Part shown: in pieces, positions 9,980 through 21,240 of the stretch
Layout: every line of letters begins with the position of its first letter
Numbering within the stretch: the first letter of the stretch is position 1
Source of the DNA: Dama dama
Taxonomy: Eukaryota; Chordata; Mammalia; Artiodactyla; Cervidae
Assembly (NCBI RefSeq): GCF_033118175.1
Contig: NC_083701.1
Coordinates: 7,831,501 to 7,895,500 of the forward strand
Direction of reading: 5' to 3'
Length of the DNA stretch: 64,000 nt
The notes under the pieces: generated by a model
Told to the model about the DNA's origin: nothing
What the model saw: only the letters and a program-made list of their open reading frames with translations
Database searches by the model: none
Position numbers and translations under genes: made by a program

Positions 9980-10764
9980 AAAAAGCTCATGTTTGGATCC
10001 AGTGATGCCCTAAATGGCCAACAAGAAGCCAACGACTCTACATTTCTTCCCTCCGTGGCTTTATTCCTAGACGCTTTCATACACATTTGTATACACTCTT
10101 GCATCTAATACTCCAGAAAGCAGGAATCTATGTCCACAGAAACTCAAATATGACCAATGTAAGCATTAATTTTTTGATTCAGGGAACCTGGGTCCCTTCC
10201 ACTATAGTGTCACTTCCAACAATCTACTACCATCATCTCAGTTTCTCCATATGCAAAAAAAAAAAAAAAATAGAATTAGACTGAAGAAAATTAGACTTCT
10301 TCCAGCTCCAAAATTCTGTGCAGACCCGTTGAGTGCTGTGCAGAGGCCACCTTATTAATTCAAACCTAGAAAAGAAATTCTCCTAAGTATAGAGTTATTT
10401 ATCATTCGCAGGAAGAGCTGAGCAGAACTCAAGCTGTTCAAGCTCCCTTCTCCTTGGCCAAGCACGATTTCCTCACAAAAGTTTTGGGTGGAATTTTTTA
10501 AGCTTCCAACGAGACTCTAAAGACTTTTTGGACATTGATCTGTACTTTTATACCATATGGTTAGAATTTAGTAGGAAGAAGTCAAGAACAGACAGAATGC
10601 ACTGCTTGTGCCAAGAACCCAGTAATTTAGAAAGTTCCAAGAAAATGGATGATTTAAAAATACAAAAAAAAAAAAAAAATGGAACAGAATGGGTATATCC
10701 AAACAGGCCAGAGGAGAATGAATGTTCTGGAAGTCTGATGTATCCGATTCTCTGAAAAATGAAC
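9980..10764. other. Single-copy stretch with two A-tracts
   Basis: A-runs at about 10254-10270 and 10663-10679 look like retroposon tails, but no body is recognisable in front of them. Confidence 0.45.
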
Positions 10765-11465
10765 CAGCCCAAAACTTAGTGACTTAAATCAATGACCACT
10801 TATTTAGCTCTTTATTCCATGGGTCAGGGTACCTGGATGGTTTTTACATTTGTAGTTTGACTCTCTCTCATCTGCAGGATTTGTTTGGTTTTTTTTTAAG
10901 ATTGATTGATTGATTGATGTATGGTTGTGTTGGGTCTTCATTGCTGCATGCAGGCTTTCTCCGAGTGAGAGCTACTCTGTAGATGTGACACGCAGGCTTC
11001 TCGTTGAAGTGACTTCTTTTGTTGCCGAGCACAGGCTATAAGCACACGGGCTTCAGGTCACAGGCTCTAGGATGCTGGCTCAATAGTTGTGATGCACAGG
11101 CTTTGCCGTCCCGTGGCACATGGAATCTTCCCGGCCCAGGGGTCGAACCTTTATCCTCTGCATTGGCAGGTGGATTCTTTACCACTGAGCCACCAGGGAA
11201 GCCCTCATCTGCAAGGATCTGTCTGAAATGGTTCATGAACCATCATTCAGGACTTTTCAGATGTTGGAATCTCAAGACAATAAATGCCAATGATCACTTT
11301 TCAAGTCTCATGCCCATCAGCCAAAGAAATCATATGGCCACTCCAGATTCAAGGGGTGAAAAAATACCATACTTTTTGGTTGGAAGAACTAAAAACGAGT
11401 CAAGTAAATTTAAAGATGCAGAGAGGGGAAATGTTGTGGCAAGTTTTACAGTCTACCACAGATTT
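10765..11465 (-). mobile_element. Ancient mammalian repeat split by a CHR SINE
   Basis: The left part (cccaaaacttagtgacttaaa ... tccatgggtcagg) and the right part (ccagattcaaggggtgaa ... agtctaccacag) match the two ends of an old mammalian LTR-like repeat. They are colinear once the SINE is removed. The family name is uncertain. Confidence 0.5.
10881..11203 (-). mobile_element. CHR-type SINE, full length, antisense
   Basis: (gatt)n-like tail at 10901-10918, the 'gcaggctt' series in the body, and the head complement accactgagccaccaggga. TSD ctcatctgcaggat (10867) and ctcatctgcaaggat (11204). Confidence 0.92.
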
Positions 11466-11469
11466 ACTG

Positions 11470-11795
11470 GTTTTACCACCTAGATACAGGAGAACTGGTT
11501 TAAATTCACTGGGATTTCACCTTGAAAAGTGAAGATTGGGGGCAGGAGAAGATAAATAAGGGTTTGGCAAAAGATGACCACTACTTTCAAGGATTTAAAG
11601 AGATCTCACAGGTAAGAAGAATTACATGAGTTCTGAAGAGGTTCATACAGAACTATTATGGTTAATGGCACAAATCACATAATGCAAATGGAAAAACATT
11701 TGAACAATCAGAGCTTCCCATATAGGTAATAAGGAAGGGATCAGACATTGAGCAGCTACCATGAAGCAGAAAATGTATCTAATGTTCTCAAAAAT
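11470..11795. other. Single-copy stretch
   Basis: Nothing recognised. Confidence 0.4.
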
Positions 11796-11799
11796 GCAT

Positions 11800-11935
11800 T
11801 TCCTTCCATGTTTTAGAGATGAAGTGAAACCCCAGAGGGCTTAAGTGACTTTGAAGTTCATAATCTAAGAATTGGCAGATCTAGGATTCGAACCCAGATC
11901 CCTTTGATATCAAACTTCATGCTCTTTGATATGAT
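11800..11935 (-). mobile_element. MIR SINE
   Basis: Antisense MIR: ttagagatgaagtgaaac, ggcttaagtgac, and a gattcgaacccagat B-box complement. Confidence 0.75.
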
Positions 11936-12219
11936 ATCATATTGTCCTTATGATATCATATTATCCTTTCTGGATCAAAGGAACAGAGGCACACCCAGGT
12001 TCAGTACAAAAATAGATATTCGTTGTAAGTACAGAGATGCTGGAAATTTTCTGAAAAGCATCGCTCACTCTGTTAACCACCATTTCCATTTCTAATCATT
12101 TGCCTAGATCCCTTCGCCCTCACACCCTAGAAATCAGGGGCTCCAAACCCCATTAAAATATGCTATTTTACAAATTCCAAATGCATCCATTTGAATTCCA
12201 TTACAAGAATGAGCCTTCC

Positions 12220-12339
12220 CTCCTGGATGGGAGGGGAGTTCAGGGAGTTCAGGTATGGCTGAGTGCCTTTGCCGTTCACCTGAAACAACATTGTTAATCA
12301 ACTATATTCCAATATAAAATAAAAAGTTAAAAAAAAAAA
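12220..12339 (+). mobile_element. Artiodactyl L1 3' end, 120-bp insertion
   Basis: Only the terminal L1 segment (tggctgagtgcctttgcc, cacctgaaacaacattg, aactatattccaata) plus an A-tail is present. TSD agaatgagccttcc (12206) and agagtgagccttcc (12340) proves a complete but extremely truncated insertion. Confidence 0.93.
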
Positions 12340-12404
12340 AGAGTGAGCCTTCCTTGTAGTGTTTTCATGTAAATGATTTTCTGGAAACCAAAATATCATA
12401 ACAA

Positions 12405-12575
12405 GAGTTACCATTTTCTTAGCACTTTGTATACATACCTGATTCTCACCAAAACCCCACTACAAGTCAGTACAAGTACTACCATTTTACAGACAAAAAT
12501 CTGAGGCTCAGAATTCAAATCCAGTCCTGTCTACACAACCAAATTCAGTACTTTTTCCACTATACTACAATCCCT
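12405..12575 (-). mobile_element. MIR SINE
   Basis: accattttacagacaaaaatc, gaggctcagaattcaaatcc and a ttttccactatacta end. Confidence 0.7.
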
Positions 12576-12779
12576 CTTTAAGCAAAAGATGTTGGGAGCT
12601 TTACAGGCCATACAAAAGTGGGTGGTAAAGATAGTTTTTATCAAGCAGGCTTTCTTTTATTTATACCACATTCTACCAGAGTGGGATGTATGAGAAATTT
12701 TGATCATTCACAAATGAACTAGATCTGATCATTCTTGCCATTAATCTTAGAAGATTTCAGGAGCTCATTAAAACTTCCT

Positions 12780-12900
12780 CTATAAACAGAAAATTTTCCA
12801 ACATATGTAAAAATAAAGCAAAAAGTATGATGAACCTCCATGTACCCTTCATTCAGTTTCAATTTCAACATTTCCTTGTAGATTTCTACAAGATGAATCC
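12780..12900. mobile_element. Possible old L1 fragment
   Basis: The phrase gatgaacctccatgtaccc resembles an L1M 3' segment. Too short to be sure. Confidence 0.35.
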
Positions 12901-12959
12901 CAAACCTATGGTTGATAATGAGCTGCTTCTGCTTTCCCCAGATTAATAGCCAAGGAGTG

Positions 12960-13145
12960 TTGAAGCAGGAAAAACCCCAGCATCATTCAGGGAGATCCCC
13001 TCATTTTTAAGGAAGAAGGGTAAGGTCGAGAAACAGAACTGGACTTGCTCAGAGTCACACACTGAGATAGTAGGAAAGGAAGAATTAGGACCAGGGTCTC
13101 CTGGCTCCAAGCTCAGCACCCTCCCCATTTTTCCAGCCTTCTCCA
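12960..13145 (-). mobile_element. MIR-like fossil
   Basis: acttgctcagagtcacacac and aattaggaccagggtctcc follow the antisense MIR order. Diverged. Confidence 0.5.
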
Positions 13146-13443
13146 AGGCATCAGAATGCTTGTTCAGCACTCACTCCCTTAGCAACCGGAGGAGAAAGAA
13201 GAGGTCAGTGCAGCTTGGGTTTGGCCTCCATCCAGCAGGCTCAATAGACTTTGTCATTCATGCCCTTCTCTGACCTTCTTACTCTTTCAAGGGTAATTAA
13301 CCAGTCAAATGGGCTCCCTCTCCTGAGCCTTGGCATCCAAATAATCACAACCCCCTCCCACTACTGGTGACCAAATCACTCCTGAGAAGTCCCACTTGGT
13401 GCTCCATTGTCATGACCTTCGTCAGTTCTGCTCTCCTCATTCA

Positions 13444-13662
13444 AAAGTGAAGTGAAAAGTGAAAGTGAAGTTGCTCAGTCATGTCCGACTCTTTGTGACC
13501 CCATGGACTGTACCCTACCAGGCTCCTCCATCCATGAGATTTTCCAGGCTAGAGCACTAGAGTGGGTTGCCATTTCCTTCTCCAGAGGAACTTCCTGACC
13601 CAGGGATCGAACCTGGGTCTCCCGCATTGTAGGCCAACACTTTACTGTCTGAGCCACCAAAC
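13444..13662 (-). mobile_element. Bov-tA SINE, complete
   Basis: A gtgaaaagtgaaagtgaag tail extension, full body and tRNA-like head complement (gatcgaacctgggtctcc, gtctgagccacc). The tail duplication is typical of young copies. Confidence 0.93.
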
Positions 13663-13969
13663 GTGGTGTTAAATAAAGATGGCAGATGTGCATGTGGATG
13701 TGACAGAGTTCCCAGATATCTCTGTGCCACTTGGCTCCAATGACATATTCCCTAGTGAGAAATGACCTCCTCTCCCTGGATGAATGCAGATAACTAGGGA
13801 ATTAGATAGAGCATGAACATGGCCTAGAACGACGCTTCTCAAACTGGACATTTTGGGAGATATATTCTGGCTTTCTAGGGGGTCCTAGAAACCATGGGAT
13901 AAACATTTTCTAGGTAAGAACATTCATTTCACATCAACTGCAAAGCTGGAAGGTTCAGAGTGAGAATCC

Positions 13970-14130
13970 CATGACAAGCACTGTTATAAATGGTTTATAC
14001 AGGAGAAAGCAGTCAATCCTCACTGTAACCCTGGGAGGTTACTGTAAACCTAAGCAGTAGGTAGTTATCTCCATGTGAAGAAACTGAGGCAGAGAGTGAT
14101 TAAGTAACTTCTCAAAAGTCACACAGCTAT
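13970..14130 (-). mobile_element. MIR SINE
   Basis: gaagaaactgaggcagagag, gattaagtaacttctcaaa and gtcacacagctatgaag. Confidence 0.75.
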
Positions 14131-14188
14131 GAAGTAGTAAAGAGTATTGAGGAAAATAATAGGGTTTAATAGATGCTGTATAAACTTT

Positions 14189-14673
14189 CATTTTCTATTC
14201 TGTTTATTTGGGTGCATCAAGTCTTACTTGCAGCACGTGGGATTCTCTTGAGGCATGCAGGATCTTTCCTTGCAGCTCACAGACTCTCTAGTTGGGGCAC
14301 ACAGCCTGCAAAGCACACAGGCGCAGTAGACGGCGCATGGACTTAGTTTGCCCCACAGCCTGTGGGATCTTAGTTCCCTGACCAAGGATTGAACTCAAGT
14401 CCCCTGCATTGGGGTCTTCCCAGGAGGCTCAGATGGTAAAGAATCCGCCTGCAATGCAGGAGACCTAGGTTCAATCCTTGGGTCAGGGAGATCCTCTGGA
14501 GAAAGGAATGGCTACCCACTCTAGTATTCTTGGCTGGAAAATTCTATCGACAGAGGAGCCTGATGGACTACAGTCTAAGGGGTCACGAAGAGTCGGACAC
14601 AACTGAGAGACTAACACTTTCACTTTCCCTTTGCCCTGCATTGGCAGGTGGACTATTAACCACCAGGGAAGTC
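14189..14673 (-). mobile_element. CHR-type SINE split by Bov-tA
   Basis: Antisense CHR: tttatttgggtgcatc, body with gcacacag blocks, head complement ending ccaccagggaagtcc. TSD ctgtataaacttt at 14176 and 14674. A Bov-tA lies at 14413-14632. Confidence 0.92.
14413..14632 (+). mobile_element. Bov-tA SINE nested in CHR
   Basis: Full Bov-tA with TSD ccctgcattgg on both sides (about 14402 and 14634), interrupting the head region of the antisense CHR. Confidence 0.94.
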
Positions 14674-14934
14674 CTGTATAAACTTTAAAAAGGGGTTATC
14701 ACATGTGTAAGGTTACTACTGAAGCCAAAACTTCTGAGCATTGACAGGGAGAAGTATGAACTAGAATGTAGTTAAGTCCTTGGACTGCAGTCCTGATGGA
14801 ACAGGCTGAAGGCATGTAGGAAAGTAAAAAAATAAAATAAAACTTATCAGCAAGAAATTCAGGGTAGGACAGAATATTTGAAGAGTAATTTCATTTACAA
14901 AATCTTTTCTGAGTCCATCTCTCCCCACTTTAAC

Positions 14935-15230
14935 AATGACCCTTACTGTGAAGATTATCATAACCCCTATTTTACAGATGAAGAAAACCAGGGTTCATAG
15001 GGGACACATGACTTGCCAAGTATCTAGCGAGGCATTAGGATGGACTCCAAATCCTGAGCCTTTTTTAAAAAATGTTTGGCCTCGCTATATGGCATGTGAG
15101 ATCTTGGTTCCCCAACCAGGAATTGAACAAGCAACCCCTGTGTTGGAAACATGGAGTCTTAGCCACTGGACCTCCAGGGAAGTCGCCCTTTTTAAAAAAT
15201 TTTTCTGAATCCTGAGCCTTTTGCAGTCCA
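14935..15230 (-). mobile_element. MIR SINE split by CHR
   Basis: Antisense MIR (attttacagatgaagaaaac, gacttgccaagtatctagc) ends in an aatcctgagcc word that is duplicated around the following SINE. Confidence 0.7.
15067..15207 (-). mobile_element. CHR-type SINE, short
   Basis: Antisense head and 5' body (gatcttggttccccaacc, attgaacaagcaacccc, actggacctccagggaag). TSD aatcctgagcctttt at 15050 and 15208. Confidence 0.88.
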
Positions 15231-16287
15231 TCCCAGGAGAGCTAATTTTGAATCTGAGGGTATATTCCTGTTCCTCAACTGGGTGTCTCAGCTCTGGTCC
15301 CATGGGAGACCGCAGTAAATAGGGAGGATATGTCTTGCTTTCTGCAGAATGGTCCTAGTTTATAACTGTGTCCTAGTATATTTAATATTAATAACAGTGC
15401 CTTTTTTCACTCTCAAAAGAGTTCCTGCTTAAATGAAAAAAAAAAAATTATAGAGTCACCCTAAGCCTGAGCAACACTTTCCTAGTGTCTGGATTTGCAA
15501 AACAGAGCAGTAAGTTTCTGCAAACTTGCTTCATACTGGGAAAATTGTTGGAGAGCTGTTTCTGAGGGGTAAGAGACACATTGGAGACTAAATTTAGGAC
15601 AACATGTGGGGAGAAACTTTCTAGTTTATTCCTCCCACTCTCACTTTCAGCCCCACCTGACTGTAGATGTGATGGTTCTCTGAGTGGAAGATTCAGAAAG
15701 AAGAGAAATGAAAGGAGAAAAGAAAAATCAGAACAGTCCGTTTGCCCTTCCCTGGCTGCATGCCTGAATTCATTGGACATTTGGGAGTTCAGATTCTCAC
15801 GGTAGATCATCTGCCTCTCTCTCTATTACTAAGGTGACCCAGATTCCTCCAACATTCAGTTCATTTTACACATCATTCCCAACATCATTCTAAAAATCAA
15901 TGACAACTTTTCCCAAACCTCTTTCCCACCATCCATCGCTTGCTCGGGTGGAGAGTGTTAAGACGACAAGAGAGTGAACCTAGATGATTTCAAAGCCCCA
16001 GGACAGCCACGGGGTGTCTCACCAGGTCACCCAACCAGAAGCCCAGGCGGTCACTCAGGCTCGGTATTTTCCTTAGGAACGAGCAGGAGTTAATATCAGT
16101 ATCTTCTCATGCAGTGTCTGCAGAAGACATTACAGAGTCCCAGTTTTCTGGTCCTGTGAACACAAAGACCACACCTCCTTCCCTGTTTCTGGAGGAAGGC
16201 AGGGAGGAACCCACGCTTTTCTCCCTTCTTTCTTTAAGATACGCCGGTTCAAGACCAAAGTCTAGTCAAGCTATGATTAAAGAACTA
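15231..16287. other. Single-copy stretch of about 1 kb
   Basis: No repeat, exon or pseudogene was recognised. Frames of 74 and 120 codons on opposite strands over 15448-15810 overlap each other and have no recognisable domain. Confidence 0.5.
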
Positions 16288-16511
16288 TGTGTGTGCTAGT
16301 CACTTCAGTCATGTCCAACTCTTTGTGACCCCATGGGCTATAACCCACCAGGCTCCTCTGTCCATGGGATTCTCCAGATAAGAACACTGGAGTGAATTGC
16401 CATGCCCTTCTCCAGGGGATCTTTCTGACCCAGGGATTGAACCTGCATCTCTTACGTCTCCTGCATCAGCAAGCTGTACTTTACAACCAGGGTCTTTACA
16501 TCTGGGAAGCC
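16288..16511 (-). mobile_element. Bov-tA SINE
   Basis: tgtgtgctagtcacttcag tail to a tctgggaagccc head. The neighbouring word taaagaactatg/taaagagatac may be a decayed TSD. Confidence 0.92.
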
Positions 16512-16514
16512 CTA

Positions 16515-17829
16515 AAGAGATACACTGGTCTCTTAACTGTTAATTGTGTTATTGATGATTTTATCTTGCTTGAAGATTGATTCCTACTTTTTAATTTGAT
16601 AGAAATAAGTTTTCTTGATAGAAAAAAAGCCCGTCTATGGTATTTTGCCAGAGAAGCCCAAATTGACTGAGACAGTGGCTTGAAATAACACCATTTGTGA
16701 TATCTCACAAATGAATGAGTCATTTGTGACATTTATCTTATTCTGAATGGACTGGACTTGGTCTCAGTTGGACTCACTCACTCATCTGAGGTCAAGGGCC
16801 ATGCCAGCTGTGGGCTGGATGGTCTGGAATGGATTGTACTGGGATAATCCCACTTTCTTCCATGTGGTCACTCTCACTCCAGCAGGGTAGCCCAGGCTAG
16901 TTCTCATGGCAGCAGCAGGAGCCCACCCAACATCGGGGAAGCACGCATGGCCTGTGGATACCTAGGGATTGACCAACGTCTCCTCTCATATTCCACTGAG
17001 CACAGTGAGCCCCAAGGCCAGTCATATTCATAGAATGAGGAATAGAGCCATCTCTTAATGGGAGAAGAAGCAAGATCACATTCTGAGAGGTCATGAGTTG
17101 GGGCCATTTTTACAATGAACCTACAGCATAGAAACTAGCGTCACCTTGACTAGTACTGTCGCAAACAGATGGTGATGACAGAGCCAGAATTCCATTTCAG
17201 ACCTAACATCAAGATCACACCCCTTTTTAGAATACCGTAATACTACTTTAAGGAAAACAAAAACAGCTTTGATGAAACCAATAATAACATCCGAAATCTA
17301 CAAACGGATAGAAGACTGTCTGTTCTTCCCCCACCATTATCCAGAGCATCTTCCAGGCTGCTGAAGAGGTGGTAGCAGCTTTATTTTGTTACTTTCCAGG
17401 ATTAATTCTTCAGATGTGGAGTCACCTCCCTAATTAGTTCTAATTAAATGCATAGTTCATGTCAGGTCACAACAAACCCAAATGTGAACAATTTAAGAAG
17501 GATTCAAAGTCAGTGACAACAAAACAAGCTTCATGGCTCCCTGGTTGATGGCTAGTCTTCTTCCACATGGGTGGTAGCTAGCTGACTTTGAATACCAAAT
17601 GTGGGCTGATCTTAATAGAAAGAGAGCAACCATCATGCATTCAATGGGCCTGGGGTGGAAGGAGTTTCCTTCATGTTCTGGGAGTGCTTGGCCTACACCG
17701 ACATTAAAAGAAGTAGATTTCTTGACTTCTCCAGGCTGACAGACCTCTTTGGAAGTTTTGAGCATCCCTTGCCCCTTTCAGAGAATCACCATCAGAGAGC
17801 ATGTGACTTAAAAGGAACTGATTAGTCAT
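16515..17829. other. Longest repeat-poor stretch in the left half
   Basis: About 1.3 kb without a recognised element. The 17395-17480 part is AT-rich, with several ATTA/TAAT words (ccctaattagttctaatta) and an aggtca half-site. No convincing coding frame. Confidence 0.5.
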
Positions 17830-17945
17830 CTTGTCTAATTCTACCATATTATAGAAGGGACAATTGAGGTCTCAAAAAAAGAAGGATATTTATCCAAAGC
17901 TACAGAGCTAGTGAGCAGCAAAACCAAAGTTTGAACCTGTATGAA
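17830..17945 (-). mobile_element. MIR SINE
   Basis: Antisense MIR: ccatattatagaagggac, acagagctagtgagcag, aaagtttgaacctg. Confidence 0.7.
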
Positions 17946-17964
17946 GCTATGATAGTTTAACAGA

Positions 17965-18415
17965 GGAAGCAGGATCTTTAGATTCAGTTTTAATTCCAAA
18001 CCACAGCTCTACCAGTTATGCTGTGTGACCTTAGGCAAATACCCAACCTCTCTGTGCCTTAGTTTGCCCATCTTTTAAAAAGGCATGGTGGGACTTGCCT
18101 GGTGGTCCTACGGTTAAGAATCCATCTTACAATGGAGGGAACATGGGTTCGATCCCAGGATGGGGAAATAAAATCTCACATGCCGCAGAACAAGGAAGCT
18201 GTCGCACCACAATGACAGACCTGCAAGCCACAACAAAAGATCCTGAGAGCCGCTACTAAGACCCAAGGCAGCAAAATAAGTAAATAGATAAAAATTAAAA
18301 AGGCATGGTTTACCTTTCTTGTAAGATCATTATGGAACGGAAATGAGATGCCGTGTATAAAGTACTTACCAGACTTACTGGCACATAGTAGATGCTCAAC
18401 AGAAGATAACTATTA
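17965..18415 (+). mobile_element. MIR SINE split by CHR
   Basis: Sense MIR: ctaccagttatgctgtgtg, accttaggcaaatac, ctctgtgccttagtttgcc. After the SINE come aagatcattatgg, gtataaagtacttacc and ggcacatagtagatgctc, so nearly the whole element is preserved. Confidence 0.88.
18089..18294 (+). mobile_element. CHR-type SINE nested in MIR
   Basis: Head tgggacttgcctggtgg, B box gttcgatcccag, A-rich tail. TSD ttaaaaaggcatgg at 18075 and 18295, a perfect 14 bp. Confidence 0.95.
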
Positions 18416-18524
18416 TGCTAGTCACATAGCCAGTGTGGAAATGGAGGTGGTGATAGGAAGTAGAAGCTATGGATATTTTCTAAACAACAATGAACAGGAA
18501 ATGACTTTTCTTGAAATTCATTCT

Positions 18525-18640
18525 TGAGATGTGTCTCTTTAATAGAATGTGAGTTCCACAGAGAGCAGAAACTTGGTCTATTTTATTCTCAGCTGTATTC
18601 CTAGAGCCTGGATGTGGAGAAAAATATCCATTTGTGGAGA
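18525..18640 (+). mobile_element. L2 3'-end fossil
   Basis: aatgtgagttccacagagag, gtctattttattctcagc and gtattcctagagcctgg in sense order. Confidence 0.65.
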
Positions 18641-18754
18641 TTTATTTTAGGTTGGTAGTAATGGATTGTGCAAGTGTGGTTCTTTTCTTTCCAGGGGGTA
18701 GGCTAGAAACTCAAAAGATGTCATCAGTAAGGCTTCCTCTCTCACCTTCATCAA

Positions 18755-19185
18755 ATTAACACGTAAAGAAGACAGGAAGGAACTAATAAGGACCTACCAT
18801 ATAGCACAGGGAACTCTCCTCCACACTCTGTAATGGCCTATATGGGAAAAGAATCTAAAAGAATGGATATATGGATATGGGGCTTCTCAGGTGGCTCAGT
18901 GGTAAAGAACCCACCTGCCAATGCAGGAGATACAGGAAACGTGGGTTTAATCCCTGGGTGGGGAACATCCCCTGGAGAAGGAAATGGCAACCTTCTCCAG
19001 TATTCTTGCCTGGAGAATCCCATGGACAGAGCAGCCTGGCGGGCTACAGTTCATGGGGTCTCAAAGAGTTGGACACTACTGAACATACATGCATGTATGT
19101 ATATTTAAACAGACTCACTTTGCTATACACCTGAAACTAACACAACATTGTAAATCAACTATACTCCAATAAGAAATTTTTAAAA
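18755..19185 (+). mobile_element. L1 3' end split by Bov-tA
   Basis: The left piece (ccatatagcacagggaact ... aaagaatctaaaagaatgg) and right piece (ctttgctatacacctgaaac, gtaaatcaactatactcc) are colinear parts of the artiodactyl L1 3' end. Confidence 0.9.
18879..19090 (+). mobile_element. Bov-tA SINE nested in L1
   Basis: Head ggggcttctcaggtggc, B box gtttaatccctgg, body, and a tail of repeated catacatgcatgtatg words. It splits the L1 3' end. Confidence 0.93.
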
Positions 19186-19194
19186 AAGAAATCA

Positions 19195-19400
19195 GGCAGA
19201 GTACCTCACATCTTAAGCTTTATAGCCTCAGATCAGAGAGTCTTGGACAGGAACCCCAGTTCTGTCATCCATGAGCACGTGATTTCAGGTGTGTTACTTA
19301 TTTTCTTTGAGGTTCCATCTTCCATGTTTATAATGAGAATGATAAAAGTGCATCTTTCAAAGGGCTGGTGTGAGTAGCACTGGGGAGCAGGAATGCCTAT
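19195..19400 (+). mobile_element. MIR-like fossil
   Basis: aggaaccccagttctgtc, gatttcaggtgtgttac, ataatgagaatgataaaag and gggctggtgtgagtagc in MIR order. Confidence 0.6.
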
Positions 19401-19404
19401 TTAG

Positions 19405-19849
19405 CTTAGAGCCTTACACCAGGTGGGGACGTCCATCAATGGAAGCTCAACACACAAAAATAAACACAGGACCACACCACAGTCTCCCTCTCGGTGGGAG
19501 GGGAGGCTAGCCCCTCCCAAGTCTCTCTGCTCCGCTGTGTAGCCACATCATCACTGAGCCACAAAACCCTAGTCTATTATGAAAAGGCCAGTGGTTATAG
19601 AGTATTTATAATCCAAGGATAGAAATGGGAAGAAAACTTATCACAATGGGCACCAGTGCTGTGCCAGGCAGGTTCTAATGTGCCTCGTCCCACTCTGGGA
19701 TTGTGGACCTAAGAAACCATGACACTGATGATTCTTCCTCATTCACATTGGCCACCAGGAGGCAAATAACTCAATTATGGCCAAATCTTAATGGCTAGTT
19801 GGAACTCCTATGTTTGCATATCTGTGTTCTTTCTTTCAACCCTGTGTCT
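19405..19849. other. Single-copy stretch
   Basis: No element was recognised. A word close to the CTCF core (gccaccaggaggcaa) occurs at 19751 but differs at a core position. Confidence 0.4.
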
Positions 19850-19945
19850 GTTTTTTTTTCTTTATTTTTTCCTTTTTTTTTTGTGGCCAAGCCATGCGGC
19901 ATGTGGGATCTTAGTTCCCCAACCAGGAATTGGACCCTCAAAGCA
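19850..19945 (-). mobile_element. CHR-type SINE fragment with T-rich tail
   Basis: A long T/C-rich tract is followed by gccatgcggcatgtgggatc and ttagttccccaaccagg, the antisense 5' portion of CHR. The rest of the head is missing. Confidence 0.75.
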
Positions 19946-19949
19946 TCAG

Positions 19950-20590
19950 CATGAAGGTGAGAGATACACATAAAGATACATGACGCTCATAGAGCAAAGA
20001 CACAACAATCATCAGTGTGATTGTTAGTGATATTAGTTCTTTTGGAAAAATAATAACTCAGAATGCTTCTGGAGTCATGTTCTGGCAGCCTCAACCCATC
20101 AAAAGGTTCAAAAGGGAAAGGACTCCACTGCTTCATAAATAAATGGAAGGTCACCTTTCAACATGCATTTGCCTGGGGCTTCAGGCATCTCTCGGTCATT
20201 ACAGATGCCAACTGTGAATGTCGACACCAGTGAAGTTTTGCCCTTGGCTCCCTTCACAGAGTCACTGCCAAAGATTGCCAGTGACTGGTGGATATTCCTT
20301 CCCCTGCAGGACGTGTTAAATATTTGCAGCTGGTCAGCATTGGGTGGAAGACTTTGGTGGCTATATTTAACTTGTCTGTAGCAATACTAGCAGGATGAAG
20401 CTGCCCGTGACCTTGGCTATTCATTACCCTCGGTGATTCTCTCCTGGTGAGCCTGCCACTCCTCTCTGCCCCCTGTGCCCACACGGAGCAGAGGACAGGC
20501 AGGGGGTAAGGAAGGACAGCTTTGCATCTGCGTGTAGCCTGAGGGCTTCAGAATGGCCAAGCAGCAAAGGGCTCTGCCTGAAGACGGCTC
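19950..20590. other. Single-copy stretch
   Basis: No repeat or exon was recognised. Confidence 0.45.
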
Positions 20591-20599
20591 TCATTGCGC

Positions 20600-20700
20600 A
20601 CGTAGGGAGTCCAGGGCCCAGAGGAACGTGCTCAAGGTCACAAAGCTAGCTGATAGAAGAAGAGGACCCAGGACCTCTGGCCGGTGGCTGTTTTTCCTTC
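20600..20700 (-). mobile_element. MIR fragment
   Basis: gctcaaggtcacaaagctagc followed by aggacccaggacctc. Confidence 0.6.
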
Positions 20701-20889
20701 TGCTACCCTGACCTCTGTGAGACTCTTCAAATGAGCCCTTCAAGGCATTCTGCCTCCTCATCATACCACTTCCCCAAGTTTGCTCAGGGAAGATGACATG
20801 GAACCAGTCACACTTCTTGGAGACAGAAGGAGAAGACATTCATCTTCACCCAGGAAAGCTCACATTGGAGAAGAATTTGAAAAACGAAT

Positions 20890-21240
20890 GTTGCTGTTGT
20901 TCAGTCACTCAGTCATGTCCAAGACACCTGTGTACGTGTCACTGAGCCACTTTGCTGTACATGTGAAACTAATGCCGCATTATTAATCAACGATACAAGC
21001 ATGCTAAGTCACTTCGGTCATGCCTGACTCTATGCGAACGCCATGGACTGCGGCCTCCCAGGCTTCTCTGCCCATGGGATTCTCCTGGCAAGAATACTTC
21101 AGTGGCTTGCCATACCCTCCTCCAGGGGATCTTCCCAACCCAGGAATTGAACCCACATCTCTTATGTCTCCTGCATTGGCAGGAGGTTTCTTTACGACTA
21201 GCGCCACCCGGCAAGCCCCTTAATCGACTATACTCCCAGG
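20890..21240 (+). mobile_element. L1 3' end (with a BovB-tip scrap) split by Bov-tA
   Basis: tgttgttcagtcactcag at 20892 is a scrap of the antisense BovB/Bov-A 3' tip. It is followed by L1 3' sequence (actttgctgtacatgtgaaac) that resumes after the SINE at 21220. Confidence 0.75.
20996..21219 (-). mobile_element. Bov-tA SINE nested in L1
   Basis: Complete antisense copy. TSD ttaatcaacgata (20983) and ttaatcgactata (21220). Confidence 0.92.

Noticed and set aside
19751..19766. CTCF-like word gccaccaggaggcaa
   Set aside because: Mismatch at a key core position and no supporting context.
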